Under the pieces are notes generated by a model. It ran no database searches. It had not been told where the DNA came from and saw only the letters and a program-made list of their open reading frames with translations. Position numbers and translations under genes: made by a program. Below are positions 45,695-57,773 of a stretch of 64,000 bases of DNA, one piece after another. Every line of letters begins with the position of its first letter. Within the stretch, counting starts at the first letter, position 1. Origin of the DNA: Panulirus ornatus (taxonomy: Eukaryota; Arthropoda; Malacostraca; Decapoda; Palinuridae); assembly GCF_036320965.1 (NCBI RefSeq), contig NC_092287.1, positions 7,429,797 to 7,493,796 on the forward strand, written 5' to 3'.

Positions 45695-45938
45695 AGGTCT
45701 GGCTGCTATCCGTGGCCGCGGCCCACAGGTCCAGTGTGGCCAGCGTGTGTGTGTGTGGCATGGCTTGTGAGAGATGCACCGAGTGCGAGAGAATTGTGGC
45801 CGTGTGAGAATGTTGTTCTCATGAGAGAATATCTTCAACCTTTTTTTTTTTCATCTTTTTTTTTTACCCGCGTGTGAGAGCGTTCCACTCTCGTGAGAAG
45901 AAGGTATCCTTGTGAGAGAGGGGGGCGCTCTCCCAGCG

Positions 45939-45958
45939 TGAGAGAGAGAGAGAGAGAG

Positions 45959-45999
<41 letters not shown>
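45939..45999. repeat. (GA)11-(GT)19 compound microsatellite
   Basis: GA passes directly into GT at 45962. Just upstream, GTGAGAG phrases recur (45770-45930), partly complementary to nearby CTCTC phrases. Confidence 0.96.
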
Positions 46000-48106
46000 T
46001 GTGGGAGGGTGTTGGAGGGTGGGAAGGGAGCCTGAGAGGAGGAGGTGGGTGGGTGGGTGGTGTCACAGGACGTGCTGGCCGCTACCCTCCCTCCTCCTGT
46101 TAGTCTGTTGTTGCCCAGGGATGTTAATGAAGCAGCTTCCTCCCTCCCTCTCATACACCACCTCCTCCTCCTCATCTTCCTCCTCCTCCACCTCCTCCTC
46201 ATCGTTAATCTATGAATGTCAGTGTCTCCATTCGTGAGTCGATTTGTTTAAAATAGTTTCAAACTCACTTTTAAGTACATAGAAAAAAAAAATTTAAGAC
46301 GCCTTTTGAGGCGTCGGTTCGAGAGGTGTCCTCAAGAGATTTCGCTTCTGCTTCAGGAGCGGTGCCGCCGATGTAAAGGAAGTGGTCTGTCCCTTGCACA
46401 CAGCCCGGGGTCGTCCTCCCCGGTGTGCTGCGTCCCCCCTCCCCTGCCGGCCATGTGGTTTACGACCGTCATTTGTTCTCGATATTAACTGCTCTTGTTT
46501 GTTAATGTTGGCTGGTCGTCCCTGCTGGTCAAATTAATGTTCATTGCTTCTGCTTGTTGAGGGGGTGGGGAACTGCTGGTGCTGGTGTGGCTGCTCCTCC
46601 TCAGAGATGTGACGTATCGGTGGTCGATGCCAGCGTGTGACGTCCCCCCCCCCCCCCCTTTGGTGACGCTGACGTAACGCTCGATTGTTCGCGTTCGGGC
46701 AGCGCACACTGGCTCTAAGATCAGACTTAAAGGTGCACGCGACATCTGGGGGGGTTCATTAGTCTGCACGTATGTATGTATATATCTATAAATATACGTC
46801 CCCTCCCCATATCCAGTAAACTGTAAGGGCGTGGCACGCATTACTACAGATCGGGGTGAGCACCCTCAGATAAACGCGGCCCATTGGGTAGATTACGAGG
46901 CTGGTTACAGAGGTGGGCTCCACAGTGAGAGAGCCCAGTGTATTCAGTACACAGACGTCTGGGGTGCGAACAAATTTAGGGTGTAAGGAGAACAGAGTGT
47001 AATGAGGCAATCACTTCAACCCCCTGCGCTTGCTGTAAGGGTGTGGCATACGGGAGGGCTGATGTTGGGGGGTGAGGATGAAGCCAAGTGAGGGGGCGCG
47101 AGGGAATGAGAGAGATGAGATCATGAGGGTGGTGGTAAGGGTTTGTATGTCACGGTTATAGAGGCGGGGTAGATAGGTGCAGTAATTGGGGCGAGTCTGA
47201 GGCAGGGAAGGGGCGCAAGATTGTGAGGATGGATGGACAGGTTGATAATGAGAAGCAGAGGAGGAGGAGGAGGAGGAGGAGGGAGTGCGGAGGTGTGGGG
47301 TGGGTTGGGGGTTTGTGAGAGCAGGAGGCCAGTTGTGAGGAGGTGAGGTGGAGTCGCGGTGAGGGAGGGTGGGTGTAACAAAACAGGATGGCACTAGTTA
47401 GTAGCGGTGGTGGTAGTGGCACGCATCACCGAGGGACACGACCACAACACCGGCTCTACATCTCCACCACCTTCGCCACCATCATCACCTCCACCGCTAC
47501 CTCCACCTCCTCCTCACGGTCATACACATGCGCATGCATATGTGCGTTCACGTATACATACATATATATGTATGCATACACGACGCGCGCCATTCAGAAA
47601 ATGTAAATCCGCGTCTAGTGTTGTGGGGGGGCCAATCAGGAGATGGCCTCTCACGTTCGCCCCGGCCGATGGATCAAATGTCAACACAGTGGTACGTGAC
47701 CAGGCAATGACCCGGGGATGCGAACACACCCCCCCCCCCCTGTCACCGGTGTTGGCAGCGGGGCTCGGGGGTACTGCGGGAAGACGGGGAGACGGGGAGA
47801 CGGGGGGTCTCACCGGCCGCCGGAGACCGCTGGGGGTCATGTGCTCTGCAGGGAAACAAGGGAGGGTATGAACCTTAAGAGGACACGGGAGTATTGCCCC
47901 TCTCTCTCTAGCCTGCTCCTGACGGGGGCCGATGATGCGTCACGTCGGCCATTTCTCGTCGCGAGGGTCGAGCACGACACGTACGACCCACACACACACA
48001 CAGTCATACACAAAACCCCAGCCTTTATCGACCAACCAGCCCCGAGGGGAGGACGAACACCTGGGATTGGCTGTGGGCCGACTGCCACACCCGGGATTTG
48101 CACTCA
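46000..48106. other. 2.1 kb without a recognised gene
   Basis: Contains a CCT array (about 46160-46201), C15 at about 46647, GGA repeats at about 47258, ATGTATAT-type runs at 46772 and 47550, C run at 47730. Minus frames at 46786-47394 are Pro/Ser/Thr-rich from the G-rich plus strand. Nothing has a recognisable domain. Confidence 0.5.
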
Positions 48107-48485
48107 TGGTATAACGACCATCCCTTAAATAAGGTATAACGACCATCCCCTTAAAGAATAAAGGTATATCGACCATACCCTTAAAAAAAATAAAGGTATA
48201 TCGACCATCTTAAAAAATAAAGGTATATCGACCATCCCCTTAAAAAATAAAGGTATATCGACCATCTCCTTAAGAAATAAAGGTATAACGACCATCCCCT
48301 TAAAAAATAAAGGTATATCGACCATCCCCTTAAAAAATAAAGGTACATCGACCATCCCCTTAAAAAATAAAGGTATATCGACCATCTCCTTAAAAAAATA
48401 AAGGTATATCGACCATCCCCTTAAAAAATAAAGGTATATCGACCATACCCTTAAAAAAGGTATATCGACCATCCCCTAAAGTAGG
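48107..48485. repeat. 30-bp minisatellite, about 13 copies
   Basis: Unit GGTATATCGACCATCCCCTT plus AAAAAATAAA. Edge copies are shorter. Because 30 is a multiple of three, the minus strand reads a MVDIPLFFKG decapeptide repeat, which I do not take as coding. Confidence 0.96.
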
Positions 48486-48702
48486 TTTTAAAAACGCTTC
48501 CCTTAAGTCCTCCCCCTGGGGAAGGGGGGAAGTTACAGAGATGTTACGACTAAGTTCTGTGAGTATTTTTTTTCTTGTATATATCCCGGTCGTATAATTC
48601 GCGTGAATATGCACAAAAGGAATAGCCATGGGTGGGGGGTTGGGTAAGTGGGGTGGCGGTCCGCTGGCACAATGGAAAACACACACACAGGACAACAGCT
48701 GA

Positions 48703-48719
48703 ATGTGTGTGTGTGTGTG

Positions 48720-48791
<72 letters not shown>
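48703..48791. repeat. (TG)8 then (GA)33
   Basis: TG run, AATGA spacer, pure GA tract from 48724. Confidence 0.96.
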
Positions 48792-48793
<2 letters not shown>

Positions 48794-48857
48794 AGTAGGG
48801 GGGAAAATATACATATAACGTATATCATGAAAACTGGGCGCTATTTTCGCAATCTTG

Positions 48858-48860
<3 letters not shown>

Positions 48861-48899
<39 letters not shown>
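48861..48899. repeat. (TG)19 microsatellite
   Basis: Pure TG tract. Confidence 0.96.
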
Positions 48900-48900
<1 letters not shown>

Positions 48901-49087
48901 CTCTCGTGGCCCTCCAGTCATGCGAAGCCTTCATGAACGAGGGAGTTTCACTCACTGCTGTTGTAAACCCCGTTTTTTTTTTATTGTTCTTTTTTCCCCC
49001 GCACAAGAACGCTACGTAAGAGCAGCCGAGGGATACATACTTGTACTGCCTCGCGGGATTGGAGAGAGAGGAAGCAATTTACCTTCG

Positions 49088-49347
49088 CTACCGCATCGTG
49101 AGGGAGGACGTCGTCACTGCTGCATCGCAAAGGGAGGTTATCGTAACCGCTGCATCGCAAGGGAGGATATCATAACCGCTGCATCGCAAGGGAGGATATC
49201 GTAACCGCTGCATCGCAAGGGAGGTTATCGTAATAGCTGCATCGCAAGGGAGGTTATCGTAATAGCTGCATCGCAAGGGAGGATATCGTAACCGCTGCAT
49301 CGCAAGGGAGGATATCGTAACCGCTGCATCGCAAGGGAGGCTATATC
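49088..49347. repeat. 30-bp minisatellite, about 9 copies
   Basis: Unit GCATCGCAAGGGAGGATATC plus GTAACCGCT. Copies differ by GATATC/GTTATC and ACCGC/TAGC; the left copies are the most diverged. Confidence 0.96.
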
Positions 49348-49558
49348 GTGATCGTCCAACATGTTTCCTTATCTATACATATATACAGTATTCTCCATGA
49401 CAGCCGATCCCTCTGCTGGCGTGGAGGCTGCGTCAGGAGCAACACATCGTAAGCGTGTACATTTCTGCCCGGCCATCTCCACTCCGTAGGAGGACTGGCT
49501 GTTGACAGATGAGGGCGTCTGGTCTCGAGTCTGCGTGGCTAATGCTTGAACGTATGGA

Positions 49559-49561
<3 letters not shown>

Positions 49562-49619
<58 letters not shown>
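49562..49619. repeat. (GA)29 microsatellite
   Basis: Pure GA tract. Confidence 0.97.
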
Positions 49620-49621
<2 letters not shown>

Positions 49622-49750
49622 AGCGTCGTCGAAGAACGTTCCCTCCCCCCCGCCAGAGATGGAGACACACCTCACACTCCACCCGAATGGAGTGCAGCCT
49701 CGAAGTTTCGTGACCCATGTGAAAGAGGTCCTGGGGTTGTATATCATAAC

Positions 49751-49870
49751 AAGAGACAGACATACAGACAAGACAGGGAAGTAGATAACAGACAGACAGA
49801 CTGGTAAATAGATAACAGACAAATAGACTGGGAAATAGATAACAGATAGACTGGGAAGCAGACAGAGACG
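49751..49870. repeat. GACAGA-rich repeats, about 4 copies
   Basis: TAGATAACAGACA and ACTGGKAAATAGATAACAGA recur with a period of roughly 25-30 bp. Confidence 0.85.
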
Positions 49871-50719
49871 GAAGGAGATACGGACAATGGGGGGAGGGAC
49901 GAACTTGAGAGGTCTGTGTTGAGAATCCGCAGCAAAATTTAGAATCTGTCTGGGGTGGAGAATTTATATACATATACACATCAATTGTGAATCTTTTTGT
50001 CAGGTTATCCCGGCTCTTTCCCCGTCTCTTTGATGTGAGCGAGGCGAGGCTTAATACCTACCTCCACCAGTCCTTCCGTCGCCACACAACCACCCCCAAT
50101 CACCCACCACCCAGGCCATAAGAAAAGCATTCTGCCGCCGCCCGTCCTGGTCCCCACAGCAGCTGGGACGCGGACCTCGGAAAAAGGCCATCCCCCCAAC
50201 CCCCTCCCTCTCCTTCCCCATAACACACCAAGAGCGCTGAGGTGAGGTGGGAGGAGAGAGGAGGGAAGGGGAGGAACAAGACCCATGGAAGATCTGGCAG
50301 GGGAGGTGCGCGAAGCTCTGCAGCGGTATGGACGACTGATAATTGTCAACGGCCTTTCGCCGACCCACCAAAAGGACCTGACCGCTGACACACACTCTCT
50401 CTCTCCTGACGGGGAGGGGGTGGAGGGAGGCCTCCTCCTCCTCCTCGCCTCGAGTGTCCCTCATCCTGGGACCCTTCTCTGAGGACTCCAGTTCAAGGGC
50501 GTGTCACATGGAGAGCCCCTCCATCAATGTGGGGTTCACACCTGCAGCAGGCACTGTCCATGACTGGGGGTTGGGGAGGGGAAACGGGTAGGGGGTCCCC
50601 CAGCGTAAGGGGCATGGCGTCGGGAGTCCCCAGGGTTAGGTTCTTATCCTGAGAAGGCTGGCCTCAAGCTGAGGTCGAGGAGCCCCGCCAGCACCCCCCC
50701 GGGGAAAGACGGTCTCAAG
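49871..50719. other. Unique DNA, no gene recognised
   Basis: A 65-codon plus frame at 50285-50482 begins MEDLAGEVREALQRYGRL, has an ATGG start context and looks protein-like for its first 40 residues, then becomes Leu- and Gly-rich from CCT repeats. I recognise no family and see no splice-supported continuation. Confidence 0.35.
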
Positions 50720-50905
50720 CTGAACTCCTTGAAGCTTATCGAAGGGAGAAACTGACGCTCAAGCTTTGTCGGAGAAGCTACCCTGGGAAAGGATGGGCTT
50801 CAGGCTGAGGTACTGCAGCTTACGGGGCTTACAAGGGTAAGCTGGTATCAAGCTAAGCTGCGGGAGGAGTTCCCAAGGCACGGCCGGTATCAAGCTGAAG
50901 CTGGG
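50720..50905. repeat. Degenerate AAGCTGA-rich repeats
   Basis: Phrases such as TCAAGCTGAA and GGTATCAAGCTRA recur five or six times with spacing near 40-50 bp. Confidence 0.55.
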
Positions 50906-50955
50906 CTCAGACCGTGAACGGCCAGGGTCGAAAACAAAACCCTCCCACACCCAAC

Positions 50956-50956
<1 letters not shown>

Positions 50957-50987
<31 letters not shown>
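50957..50987. repeat. (CA)15 microsatellite
   Basis: Pure CA tract. Confidence 0.95.
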
Positions 50988-50988
<1 letters not shown>

Positions 50989-51356
50989 TAAACACGACCC
51001 CAATAGTAAATAATCCTCTTCACGGCTCCCGGTAGGAACATGGGGCCGGCTGGGAGGCTGAGCCGTGCCCTCAGCGCCGCCGTGATGATGGTGATGGTGG
51101 TGGACGGCATTATTATTATTATCAAAGCGGGGCCCGGCCGCGGGGCAGAACGGGCCGGGCAGGTCCTGAAAGGGGCGTTCCCGTCAATACAGGTAAATGA
51201 ATAGGCTTTGGGCCAGCCTGGCACCTTCAGACAATGGCCGGAGGCTCGGGTTCATTGAGAGGGGTGAGACAAGAGGCGTTTTGTACGGCCGGATGGATGG
51301 GGGGGATGAATGGTGGGTCGCCGCGACGGGTCTGAAAAGTGGCGCGGGACGGTGAA

Positions 51357-51361
<5 letters not shown>
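50988..51361. other. Unique GC-rich DNA, no gene seen
   Basis: GCGGGGCCCGGCCGCGGGG at about 51126 next to an ATTATT run. No domain in any frame. Confidence 0.55.

Positions 51362-51428
<67 letters not shown>
51362..51428. repeat. (GA)33 microsatellite
   Basis: Pure GA tract. Confidence 0.97.
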
Positions 51429-51433
<5 letters not shown>

Positions 51434-51866
51434 TGGGTAGGTCCGGGATGTTATTGTCCTGGGGTGACGGACACTTTAAACAATGAAAGAAATACGCGGC
51501 GGGGGAGAGAGAGGGAGAGGGAGAGGGAGGACATGGTAGGCGCTTTAGATATGATGGGATCGGCATTTTCCACACCGCTTACACACCCGCTCACAGACAT
51601 AATCCCGGGCCGAGGATATACGCTTTCACACTGTTCGCTTTAGAGAGACAGAGAGAGAGAGAGAGAAGAAGCTCCGGGTCATTTACATATCATTCTGTGG
51701 TGTTTACGGCCTTGTAAATAAAAAAAGAGAAAAAAAAAGCTCTTTTGGATTTATATACTCCGGGCCTGCCCATCTGGTCTGGACAGCTGCGAGAGTTGGA
51801 ACCTCAGGGAGCTGTCAACACACGCGAGAGACATCGGGGGGTGTGATGGTTGGGGGTGGCGTCGGT

Positions 51867-51869
<3 letters not shown>
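51429..51869. other. Unique DNA, no gene seen
   Basis: Includes GAGAGAGAG at 51640-51666 and an ATTTACATATCATT phrase at 51682 that resembles an octamer/homeodomain site. Confidence 0.45.

Positions 51870-51935
<66 letters not shown>
51870..51935. repeat. (GA)33 microsatellite
   Basis: Pure GA tract. Confidence 0.97.
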
Positions 51936-51938
<3 letters not shown>

Positions 51939-52555
51939 GGGGGGGGAGGATGAAAGCCGAGATGGAGGTAATGGATTATATATTGACCTACTGGAGCGGA
52001 GATTAGGGCATCCGTCGGGTCACGGGACCACGCATTTTACAAGCAGTGTGGGGGTTCGGGTCGGGTCGGGTCGGGTCGTCGGATGTTGCGAGGTAAACAA
52101 ATGAAGGGCGCCGGGTCCCGGTGAACCGAGCCAATCCCGGAGGTAAGGTAGCGCACAGGGGTTAACCCAGATGCTGGTGAGATTACGCTGGGCTGTATTA
52201 AGAGGACTGAATCATCTCGACAGGCGTCGACACAGCGCGACACGGACGTGTAAGAGATTACGTGCGGAATTTCGTGGTGGGAGGGAGGAGAGACAATTAG
52301 GGTTTAATATGGAAAGCAGTGTGTGTAGGAGGCGAGATCATTATTGGATGTGCGGCGAGAGCCGCTGATGGGAGCAAGGCTCCTCCACTCGGGTTATTTT
52401 AGACTGCTAATGAACTCCTAATGGTAATCCCGGGAGCATCGTCACGATCACGCCGTAATGATCAGGGAGGTGATTAAGCGATAACTGGGGTAGTTTAGAA
52501 GGTCTTGGTAATACGTGTAGTGGAGTGGATGACTGGAAGATGGGTAGAGAGGGCT
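51936..52555. other. Unique DNA with (TCGGG)5
   Basis: TCGGG pentamers at 52056-52077. The remainder is mixed, with frames below 85 codons. Confidence 0.55.
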
Positions 52556-52745
52556 GAGTCAGCGGCCTCTCCAACCCAGGCCCGACACCAGATGGGCTTG
52601 GGGTTTGACTCAGCCAGTAGCCCCCAGGCCTGACACCAGGTGGTCTAGGGCTAATCGGCAGCCCCCAGGCTGAGTCAGCAGCCCCCAGGCCTGCTACCAG
52701 AAGGACCTAAGGGCTGAGTCAGCAGCCCCCAGGCCAACAACCACT
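52556..52745. repeat. Degenerate ~45-bp repeats, about 4 copies
   Basis: GCTGAGTCAGCAGCCCCCAG and CAGGCCTGACACCAG-type phrases recur with imperfect spacing. Confidence 0.75.
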
Positions 52746-52916
52746 TGCCGGCCATTTAGGCCTAGGGTGACAGGAGGGCCATTAAGACCATCAGGAGCCT
52801 CGGCTGACGAGCAGGGTAAACACACTCCACCAGACTACCCCAACCATCCAGGAGGGGATCGCCAAGCCTCGGGGTCACGTGATACCGAACACCATCATGG
52901 CCGCCACCGCCGCCTC

Positions 52917-52917
<1 letters not shown>

Positions 52918-52979
<62 letters not shown>
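52918..52979. repeat. (TC)31 microsatellite
   Basis: Pure TC tract. Confidence 0.97.
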
Positions 52980-52982
<3 letters not shown>

Positions 52983-54245
52983 GTCTTTCTCCCTCACCAT
53001 TTTCTTTTATTTCATTCTGACTTGTGGTTTACGTGGTGATCCACCAAACAATCGTGCAGTGTCCATGTACTTTTCGTTCGTTTTCACCGGTTGCGTTGTA
53101 GCCATCGACTGAAAGAGACGCTCCTCCTACGGCAGCAACTGCTGCTGACGACACCTTCAAGTTAGAAGGTGTATCGCACTTCGTCATTCACACTGACGAC
53201 CTCACTTGGTGGCGACGTCGTCCAGTGTGCACCACACGCATCCGTCATGAGCTCTCTCTGGCCGCGAACATCGGCTCGGCCACACAACTTGGGCACCGCG
53301 ACTCGTCCAGTATAATCATCTCATTAAGCTTCTAACTCAACCTCATGTGACCTTTCATGCCTCAACTCGAGGACCTGAGCGGATAAAGGACTCTGACCCT
53401 TCACAACGGGAGGTTTAGTCACGTCGGACTCTCACTGGTCAACAGTCCTCTTATGCTATTCATTCCCTTGGGGCCCTGTACAATGGACTTGGCGGTAGCG
53501 CCCACACAATTAGCACAAACGGCGTGGTCAACCCATTTTGTCTCGTATATACCGGGACATAAATACAGTCAGGCTAGCAGTCAATTTCCCTCAGAGCATT
53601 ACGAGTACGTGCGTGTAATGCTGCTTCTGAGTTCGACTCGTCCCGATATACTTAGACCTCTAAAGTGAAAAAGGTCAGTTCATTGAGTTCAAACTATACA
53701 TATGACTTTGAATGGAAATCCTGTCCATGCCACCCCACTGCCGACTGCATGACCCGTGGAGACATGACTTTGAGACGCCACACCGAAATATAACATAACT
53801 AGACTCACACGTAACCCTAACTCCTGGTAGACCTAATTGGGAGGAAACAGCAAACCACCACCACCCAGGCTGTTCTACCGACACGTGACCTCGTTTTAGG
53901 CTGGAACACTCTACAATTACGCACCTGAGCTACGGTGAAAACCTAAGCTAACTTATCTAGGATGCAAGTCGCAGAGTCCTACTGCGGTGAGGACTTCACC
54001 GTTTGAAATGACGGGACTGGTGTCCACCCCTAGTTATCCACTTGGTGAGAGGCAGTTCGGCAGTAACCGCCTTCTTTCAATATATCTTCTTTTGATGAGC
54101 GGACAAAAAAAGAAAAGAAGGGAAATAGAAATCGAGGATAAACGAAGATTTATGAAAAGGAATGGGAAAAAAAAGACTAATGAAGCAGAAAGTGAGGGGC
54201 GGGAGGGCGGTGAAACACAATGACAGTAGTAACAGCTAAGTAAAG
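52980..54245. other. 1.3 kb without simple repeats, no gene recognised
   Basis: Mixed composition. Frames up to 78 codons, none with a recognisable domain. Like 33848-35330, it is one of the few long complex stretches here. Confidence 0.5.
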
Positions 54246-54848
54246 CCAGACCCAGCCCCAAGCGGCTGCCAGGGAGGGCTTGATCCACCCCCAGCAGTAG
54301 CAGCCACGGAGGGTCAGACCCACCCACCAGCAGTAGCAGTCAGGGAGTGCCTGATCTACAGCAGTAGCAGCCAGGGAGGGCCAGACCCACCCACAGCAGG
54401 AGCAGCCACGTAGGAGGGCCAGACCCACCCACCAGCAGTAGCAGCCAGGGAGGGCTAGACCCACCCACCAGCAGTAACAGCCAGGGAGTACCAGACCCAC
54501 CCACCAGCAGTAGCAGCCAGGGAGGGCCAGACCCACCCACCAGCAGTAGCAGCCAGGGAGGGCCAGACCCACTCACCAGCAGTAGTAGCCAGGGAGGGCC
54601 AGACCCACCCACCAGCAGTAGCAGCCAGGGAGTACCAGACCCACCCACCAGCAGTAGCAGCCAGGGAGGGCCAGACCCAACCACCAGCAGTAGCAGCCAG
54701 GGAGGGTGGCCAGACCCACTCACAGCAGGAGCAGCCACGTAGGAGGGCCAGACCCACCCACCAGCAGTAGCAGCCAGGGAGGGCCAGACCCATCCACCAG
54801 CAGTAGCAGCCAGGGAGGGCCAGACCCACACACCAGCAGTAACAGCAG
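54246..54848. repeat. 36-bp minisatellite, about 17 copies
   Basis: Unit CAGCAGTAGCAGCCAGGGAG plus GGCCAGACCCACCCAC. Two copies at about 54386 and 54714 share an AGCAGGAGCAGCCACGTAGG variant, placed about 330 bp apart, which suggests duplication of a block of some nine units. Confidence 0.97.
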
Positions 54849-55455
54849 CAGTCAGTACACAGAGGTAAACATCATCAGGCCATCAGGCCCGTCACCTCCG
54901 TTCCCTAAACTGTTCTCCGAATAAACAAAGGTGGAATGGGGGACTTTTTTTTTTTTTTACGAGGGTAATGGATATTCCAGAAATTTTACTCAATAATTCC
55001 AGGTTGTAGAAAAAAGTATACGGCCTTTCTTTCATACAATCTAAAAGTCGGATGGAGAATGACGACTTGTGAGGGAGAACGATACAAGTTATACCATTCT
55101 GGAGGCTTGAAAAAGGATCACTGAAACACTCTGCGGAGGGCTGAATTGCTTCATGTGTAATATTCTAAACGTTTATGTCATCGAAAAATGAGCTGAAAGA
55201 GTTTGCATGTCGTGCCCTGCGGTTTATAACGAAGAATGTGGGACGTGCAGAGTAGCCAGGAAAGGCAAATTTGGTGGATGACCCAGAAGTGAAGCCGTGC
55301 AAGTTGTATGCGCTAGTGAGGACGGTGCACGAAGGAATGTTATCTAAGAAGCGATGATGGTTGAGTTTCTGCCTGCCTGCCTGTCTCTCTGTCTGAGTAT
55401 TCGTAGAACATAAAAAAAATTAAACCTTTACAGTCATTCGTGATGGTAAGGTCAA
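54849..55455. other. Unique DNA, no gene seen
   Basis: AT-richer with T12 at about 54947. No domain recognised. Confidence 0.55.
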
Positions 55456-55685
55456 AGGCCTATAACTACTGAGGGTGTAGTGATGATGATGATGATCTTA
55501 GCATCTATATAACACTGAGGGTGTAGTGATGATGAAGATGGCCTTAGCGTCTATATATTACTGAGGGTGTAGTGATGATGATGATGGCCTTAGCATCTAT
55601 ATAACACTGAGAGTGTAGTTATGATGATGATGGCCTTAGCATCTATATAACACTGAGGGTGTAGTGATGATGATGGCCTTAGCAG
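55456..55685. repeat. ~47-bp minisatellite, 5 copies
   Basis: Unit ACTGAGGGTGTAGTGATGAT plus GATGGCCTTAGCATCTATATA. Length varies by the number of GAT triplets inside the unit, a minisatellite holding a microsatellite. Confidence 0.95.
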
Positions 55686-55828
55686 TTCAAGGAGGAGCTC
55701 TGACTTGACTCCCGAAGTAATAAAATCTTGCTTCGATCATTTCAGTGAAGACGACCCCCTTTCGACCTGACCCCCAAACTGATCCAGGCTGTTTAAGGCC
55801 GGCCGAAGATATCATTACTAAGGAGAAT

Positions 55829-55846
55829 TATCATTATCAGTATTAC

Positions 55847-55909
<63 letters not shown>

Positions 55910-55972
55910 CATTATTATTATCATTATCATTATTATCATTATCATCATCATCATCATCATCATCATTATTAT
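55829..55972. repeat. (ATT)n / (ATC)n array
   Basis: ATT with regular ATC interruptions, changing to ATC near 55942. Confidence 0.96.
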
Positions 55973-57078
55973 CAATGATGGTTCACATTGCGGCATTTGT
56001 TCACATGTCATATATGTTCTCATTCATGCATTCACCATGTACTGTATACACTCTCTTCTCTCTGTGTTGCAGGTGTGTGTGTGTGTAGCGTGGTTATAAG
56101 CAGTTGAGGAAAGGTAATTAAAGACGTGTGATATCAGGAGAGGCCACATCACTGCCGCCGCCGCCGCTCCCCTACGGTTGGTATAAATAGTCCAAGTTAT
56201 CGAGCCACCTGTTCTGGCCCTTTACATCACACGAGGACAACCCTTCCGTCCCACACTAGGCCTCGATTTTCTACTCCCGGATGGCTTTTGGAATGTGAAC
56301 ACACCACCTTCAGGTCCCACCTGGACCGCGTGTGTGTGTATGTGTTGCGCGAACGGACCGCTCTTAACCATCGCGCCGGGCGCGAAGGCCATCTGATCTA
56401 TAAATCCCGCCATAATAAGCAAGCGCTCCCGCTGAGTCGCGGGGGGGGCGCGGCGGCGGGCTCTTGATTAATGGCGATGAATATACGAAACGATGCTGGT
56501 GATAAATAGACAAGGGCTTTACGTGCGCCGGCGGGCGGGCGGGCGGGCGGGTGTCTGGCTGGCCAGGGCAGGCAGAGGGGGGGCAGTGAGGAGCTGGGGT
56601 AGTGAGGGGGCAGGAGGTGGTGGTGGAGGTTGGCGGCGAAGCAACAGCCCCTCTGCGATCATTAATCTTCATCAGCGTCGTCTCAGGGCCAAGGCTGATC
56701 AGATACCCCCGGGTTGGGATCAGATAGGGAAAGAAAGGAAACGTAACCAGATGATTGTGAGAGTGCTATCCCTCCAACGGGGGTGGGGTGTGTGTCCGCC
56801 AGCCCCGTCCCGTACCAACCCCTCCTCCTCCTCCTCCTCCGCCTCCTCCCTATGATTCACAGTGCCCCGAGTGCGTGATGGTGGTTGTATGTGGTGCTGG
56901 AGGCGAGGTTGTGTCTTGGTGGTTGTGGTGTTGTAGCGGCAGAGGCGCAGTTATAATCTGACCGCCATGTGGTATTTGGCCAGGTCACGGGTCAAAAAGG
57001 GAACTACCTCGTTTCGAAACTTAAAAGGTCGAACCCCTGAAATGAGAGAGGTACCTTGGAGTGTAAAACCTCAGGTCC

Positions 57079-57081
<3 letters not shown>
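55973..57081. other. Unique DNA, no gene recognised
   Basis: Includes CCGCCG at 56155-56168, (GGGC)7 at about 56529-56552 and CTC repeats at 56823. 56380-56510 contains ATGATTAATGGCG- and TAATAAGC-type AT motifs in a GC-rich setting; a conserved non-coding element is possible but untested. Confidence 0.45.

Positions 57082-57130
<49 letters not shown>
57082..57130. repeat. (AT)24 microsatellite
   Basis: Pure AT tract. Confidence 0.97.
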
Positions 57131-57134
<4 letters not shown>

Positions 57135-57701
57135 TAATTGGGGCACTTAATTATCCCGTGTTGGTGATGGAGGTCACACAACCCAATCAGCCCACCTGTG
57201 GCCCTCCCCTCCGCCACCAAGCGAGGCCCAGCGGGTGCCTTATCATAATGGCGCCCACTGGATGAGGAGGGCGGGATGGCTCCCTGGCATAATATGCCAC
57301 ATAAAAGCCTATAAATGCTACTTCAATATAAAATGGCATAGGGGAACCGCCCAACCCAACTCGTTCGGTCACAGTTTCCAGAACGCGGCTCTTACTCCCC
57401 TCGGTCCTGCAACGATGTCTACCTCAGATCTGACTTTTCCCTCCCTCTGGGTGCGACGGCATCCGTCCGCTTCCTCCCCTGAGTCTCCCTCCGTCCGCTT
57501 CCTCCCCCTGAGTCTCCCTCCGTCCGCTTCCTCCCCTGAATGTCTCAGAAAACAGCCCCCCCCCCCTGTTCAAGGCTGCATCCATCTCTATCACCGTCTC
57601 TGCTGCAGAGGTGATGATGATTGTGTTGCCTCCTGGATCTTCTCTCTCTCCTAACGTCGATGCCACCCGCCTCAATTTATCTTTTTTTTTTCTCTCCTTC
57701 G

Positions 57702-57704
<3 letters not shown>
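57131..57704. other. Unique DNA, no gene; three ~29-bp repeats
   Basis: CGTCCGCTTCCTCCCCTGAG occurs three times at about 57464-57540. Frames show no domain. Confidence 0.6.

Positions 57705-57769
<65 letters not shown>
57705..57769. repeat. (CT)32 microsatellite
   Basis: Pure CT tract. Confidence 0.97.

Positions 57770-57773
<4 letters not shown>

Noticed and set aside
47011..47394. 127-codon minus frame rich in Pro and Ser
   Set aside because: Composition follows the G-rich plus strand and GGA repeats; no domain recognised.
48107..48485. Minus-strand MVDIPLFFKG decapeptide repeat protein
   Set aside because: It follows from a 30-bp non-coding minisatellite; A and T run lengths vary and break the frame.
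49088..49347. CRISPR-like 30-bp repeats
   Set aside because: Tandem units without spacers.
50285..50482. 65-codon frame beginning MEDLAGEVREAL
   Set aside because: The start is protein-like but the second half comes from CCT repeats and nothing supports splicing or homology.
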